From assembly GCF_002741945.1 (NCBI RefSeq), contig NZ_MDVN01000022.1:62001-126000 (forward strand): a stretch of DNA of 64,000 nt, written 5' to 3'. The notes under the pieces were generated by a model. It did not search any database, was not told the DNA's origin, and saw only the letters and a program-made list of their open reading frames with translations. This DNA comes from Gaetbulibacter sp. 4G1. GTDB lineage: Bacteria; Bacteroidota; Bacteroidia; Flavobacteriales; Flavobacteriaceae. Both the position numbers and the translations under genes were made by a program. Position 1 is the stretch's first letter; the number at the start of each line of letters is the position of its first letter. Shown piece by piece: positions 61,193-64,000 of this stretch.

Positions 61193-62686
61193 CTATAATT
61201 TAAACCAATTTTGAGTAATTTCTTCTTCTATGTTGTAATTTCCTTTATGAATAAACTCGTTTTTAATAGCATTATATTCATAATCTTTACCCCATTCTTG
61301 AAAATTATTAGCAACTTCTTTTATAGAATCACATATGAAATGAATTTCTTCATTGGTCATCGTTGGGTGAATAGACATACGTATCCAACCTGGTCTTTCT
61401 ATTAAACAACCGTCAAGAATTTTTTTCTCTATAGATTTTGACGTAGGTTCATCTACATTTAATAAATAATGCCCATAAGTTCCAGCACAAGAGCACCCTC
61501 CACGCGTTTGAACGCCAAAACGATCATTCAAAAGTTTAACAATCAGGTTGTAATGAGCATCGTCAATATAAAATGAGAACACACCTAACCTATGAGTATG
61601 CTTTGGGGCCAAAATTTGTACATTGTCTATTTTAGAAAGCTTACTAAAAATAATATCGTTTAGCTCATGTTCTCTATCTAAAATATTTTGAACTCCCATC
61701 TGTTCTTTTAACTGAATGGACAATGCAATTTTTATAGCTTGTAAAAAACCTGGTGTACCACCATCTTCACGAGTTTCAATATCATCAATATAATCATGGT
61801 CTCCCCAAGGATTTGTATAACTAACCGTTCCTCCTCCTGGATTATCTGGCACTAAATTTTTATATAATTTTTTATTAAAAATTAATACCCCAGATGAGCC
61901 TGGACCTCCTAAAAATTTGTGTGGAGAAAAAGTGATCGCGTCTAAATACTCGTCTTCATTTTCGGGATGCATGTCAATATTGGTATATGGCGCAGAACAA
62001 GCAAAATCTACAAAACACAAACCATTATTTTGATGCATTATTCTTGCTACTTGATGATAATTAGTTCTAATACCAGTAACATTAGAGCAGCCTGTTACCG
62101 CTGCTATTTTTATTGGGCAGTCTCTATGTTTTTCAATAAGTTTCTCTAAATTTTCTAAACAAGGTAAGCCCTGACTATTAGAAGGTATTACTTCTACTCT
62201 TGCTATGGTTTCTAACCATGATGTTTGGTTAGAATGATGTTCCATATGAGACACAAAAATGATAGGCCGTTTTTCTTCAGGGATTTCTGTATGATCTTTT
62301 AAATTCTCATTAACTTTTAAACCTAAAATTCGTTGAAACTTATTTATAGCTCCTGTCATTCCTGTGCCAACTGTTATTAATACATCTTCTTTAGAGGCAT
62401 TAACGTGCTTTTTAATTATGTTTCTGGCATCATGATAAGCCAACGTCATTGCTGATCCTGTTATAGCAGTTTCTGTATGAGTATTAGCTACATATGGCCC
62501 AATCTCATTAAGCAGCTTTTCTTCTATAGGTCTATATAATCTTCCACTTGCTGTCCAATCTGCATAAATCACCTTTTTTCTGCCATAAGGAGAGTTGAAA
62601 TATTTATCAATTCCAATAATATTTTCCCTGAATGGCTTGAAATAATTTTCAAGATTCGTCGATTTTTTAATAGTTGGATTAATCAT
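61193..62686 (-). CDS. Class V aminotransferase, SufS/cysteine-desulfurase-like
   Basis: A 497-aa PLP enzyme. The PLP lysine is in ITFSPHKFLGGPGSSGVLIF (Lys about 253) and a Cys-containing C-terminal loop GGCSCAGTYGHYLLNVD (about 400-415) suggests a sulfur-accepting role. It is longer than SufS, with an N-terminal extension of about 30 aa and a C-terminal addition. The specific substrate is unknown; sulfur transfer to a partner is possible. It is convergent with the membrane gene and precedes the DsbD-like gene on the same strand by 17 bp. Confidence 0.8.
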   Translation of the reverse strand: MINPTIKKSTNLENYFKPFRENIIGIDKYFNSPYGRKKVIYADWTASGRLYRPIEEKLLNEIGPYVANTHTETAITGSAMTLAYHDARNIIKKHVNASKEDVLITVGTGMTGAINKFQRILGLKVNENLKDHTEIPEEKRPIIFVSHMEHHSNQTSWLETIARVEVIPSNSQGLPCLENLEKLIEKHRDCPIKIAAVTGCSNVTGIRTNYHQVARIMHQNNGLCFVDFACSAPYTNIDMHPENEDEYLDAITFSPHKFLGGPGSSGVLIFNKKLYKNLVPDNPGGGTVSYTNPWGDHDYIDDIETREDGGTPGFLQAIKIALSIQLKEQMGVQNILDREHELNDIIFSKLSKIDNVQILAPKHTHRLGVFSFYIDDAHYNLIVKLLNDRFGVQTRGGCSCAGTYGHYLLNVDEPTSKSIEKKILDGCLIERPGWIRMSIHPTMTNEEIHFICDSIKEVANNFQEWGKDYEYNAIKNEFIHKGNYNIEEEITQNWFKL

Positions 62687-62703
62687 AGTAGAATATAATT
62701 AAG

Positions 62704-64000
62704 TTAGTTTTGTTTGTTAAAAGCGTCCAAGCCTTTTTGCAAGAATTGAGCATATTCGTCTTCATCTGGCGTATACCCGACTGGTTCATTTAAAACCTCG
62801 TTATTGTTAGGGTTAAATAAAACGTAATAAGGTTGAGAATTTGATTTAAAGAATTGTGTTTGAAAATTAGCCCATTTATGCCCATAATTTTTAAGTAACC
62901 TTGTACCTCCATTAACTCTGTTAACTTCAACTTTCTGGCTATCTGGAAGGTCTTTTTTATCATCAACATATAAAGAGATTAACACATAATCATTTCTCAA
63001 ATAACTATCTATTTTTTCTAATGGCCATATATGCTCTTCCATTTTTCTACAATTTACACAGGCATACCCAGTAAAATCAATCATGATGGGTTTATTGACT
63101 TGTTTTGCATAAGCAATTCCTTCTTTTAAATCTTTAAAAGTTTTTAAATTATTGGTAGTATTACTAGGTAAAAACCAACTATAGCCAACAGGAGGCGCCA
63201 AACCACTTAATAAAGTTAATGAGGTAAATGTATTAGTCTCTTTATTAACTCTAAATCCTGATGCTAAATATATAGCGAACGATGTTACCAGAATACCTCC
63301 GGCTATTCTTGAAAAAGAAAGCTTTTTAATAGGTGAATCGTGAGGAAATTTAATTTTTCCAAAAAGGTAAAGCGCTAAGCCTGCAAAAATGATAATCCAT
63401 ATCACCAAAAATGGTTCAATTTTTAAAATACCCCAGCGTTTTACTAAATCTGCATTTGATAAAAATTTAAAAGCTAATGCTAACTCCAAGAAACCTAATA
63501 TTACTTTTGTTGTATTTAGCCAACCACCAGATTTTGGTAGCGCATTCATCATATTAGGGAACATAGCAAATATTGCAAATGGAAGCCCTAATGATACACC
63601 AAATCCAGCCATACCCGCTGTAAGTTGCCATGCACCGCCATCGGCTGTAAGCGAACCTGCAAGTAATGATCCTAAAATAGGTCCTGTACATGAAAATGAT
63701 ACAATTGCTAATGTCAATGCCATAAAGAAAATACCAATTATACCACCTGCGTTCTCGCCTTGGGTAGTTTTTGTTGTCCAGCTTGAAGGAAGTGTTAATT
63801 CATAGTATCCAAAGAATGAAAATGCAAAAAACACAAATATGGCAAAGAAAATAATGTTCAACCATATATTGGTTGATATCTCATTTAAAATGTCTGGATT
63901 AACAGAGTCTAAAAGATGAAAAGGAATACTTAAAATTAAATAGACCATTAAAATGAAAAATCCATAAAGAATTGCTTTAGAAACGCCAGAACCTTTTCCT
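62704..64000 (-). CDS. DsbD/CcdA-type thioredoxin-linked membrane protein, C-terminal part (runs off window)
   Basis: The visible frame is open from the window edge (64000) to the stop at 62704, so the N-terminus is missing. It has six to eight helices (FAIFVFFAFSFFGYYELTLP, GIIGIFFMALTLAIVSFSCTGPILGSLLAGSL, GVSLGLPFAIFAMFPN, and others), then a thioredoxin-like domain with FTGYACVNCRKMEEHIWP (CxxC, about residue 300 of the visible part). Full-length DsbD carries electrons across the inner membrane to periplasmic disulfide partners. Visible length 432 codons; about 250 more at the N-terminus are expected. Confidence 0.85.
   Translation of the reverse strand, partial: GKGSGVSKAILYGFFILMVYLILSIPFHLLDSVNPDILNEISTNIWLNIIFFAIFVFFAFSFFGYYELTLPSSWTTKTTQGENAGGIIGIFFMALTLAIVSFSCTGPILGSLLAGSLTADGGAWQLTAGMAGFGVSLGLPFAIFAMFPNMMNALPKSGGWLNTTKVILGFLELALAFKFLSNADLVKRWGILKIEPFLVIWIIIFAGLALYLFGKIKFPHDSPIKKLSFSRIAGGILVTSFAIYLASGFRVNKETNTFTSLTLLSGLAPPVGYSWFLPSNTTNNLKTFKDLKEGIAYAKQVNKPIMIDFTGYACVNCRKMEEHIWPLEKIDSYLRNDYVLISLYVDDKKDLPDSQKVEVNRVNGGTRLLKNYGHKWANFQTQFFKSNSQPYYVLFNPNNNEVLNEPVGYTPDEDEYAQFLQKGLDAFNKQN

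Overview
The window looks like a chromosomal segment of a marine-type member of the Flavobacteriaceae (Bacteroidota). The support is low GC with strong A/T codon bias, Bacteroidota-style promoter elements (TTG, about 19-20 nt, TAnnTTTG), many SusD-era style lipoproteins and outer-membrane barrels, a mevalonate pathway next to a UbiA-type prenyltransferase, GH113/GH20/sulfatase genes and a HD-PycTM protein. No rRNA, tRNA, CRISPR array, integrase or transposase was seen.

Layout. (1) 32-6360, + strand: the downstream part of an arsenosugar biosynthesis cluster (purine nucleoside phosphorylase, arsenosugar-type ArsM, PiT phosphate transporter, DUF547 lipoprotein, TIGR04283-type glycosyltransferase); the radical-SAM gene arsS expected beside it is not in the window. 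(2) 6363-11815, - strand: a phosphoesterase, a GH113 / lipoprotein / POTRA-barrel operon, an outer-membrane barrel and a second DUF547 gene. (3) 12013-17643, + strand operon: FAD oxidoreductase, membrane 4Fe-4S protein, MORN-like protein and two GT2 glycosyltransferases, followed by a sulfatase and a GH20 hexosaminidase (-) and a GT-C mannosyltransferase-like protein (+). (4) 22292-29851, - strand: two small paralogous-looking proteins, a pseudouridine synthase homologue without its catalytic Asp, a nitrilase, UbiA prenyltransferase, mevalonate kinase, diphosphomevalonate decarboxylase, DUF1697 and an HI0933-type flavoprotein. (5) about 30758-39906: an array of gene cassettes separated by conserved palindromic elements of about 126 bp. 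(6) 39931-50973, - strand: ion channel, RND pump, adaptor and an unusual TolC fused to a periplasmic-binding domain, then a phosphoesterase/kinase-like/barrel giant. (7) 51119-56724, - strand: a methionine sulfoxide repair and thiol-redox operon, YHS and NTF2-like proteins and a regulator with two AraC-type DNA-binding domains. (8) 56879-64000: HD-PycTM protein, GAF protein, small membrane protein, class V aminotransferase and a DsbD-type protein running off the window.

The most striking region is the cassette array. Six complete units and one end unit each carry one to three accessory genes (Mrr-like nuclease, membrane proteins, TetR/GNAT/RsgA operon, TetR/hydrolase pair, hypothetical proteins). 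Between them sit elements with long imperfect arms, a 6-nt extra segment always in the right arm (TNNTYG when read as reverse complement) and usually a perfect central hairpin. The two ends of each cassette are complementary to each other over about 10 nt, yet differ between cassettes. That is the logic of integron attC cassettes, but the terminal sequences do not fit the canonical GTTRRRY box and no integrase is present, so this is either a non-canonical integron-like (CALIN-like) array or a different single-strand-folded cassette system.

Other notable points are a gene split by a one-base shift at an A10 tract inside the first cassette, a purine nucleoside phosphorylase with an Asp at the human Asn243 position (fitting adenine removal in arsenosugar synthesis), and several multi-domain fusions in the efflux and outer-membrane genes.
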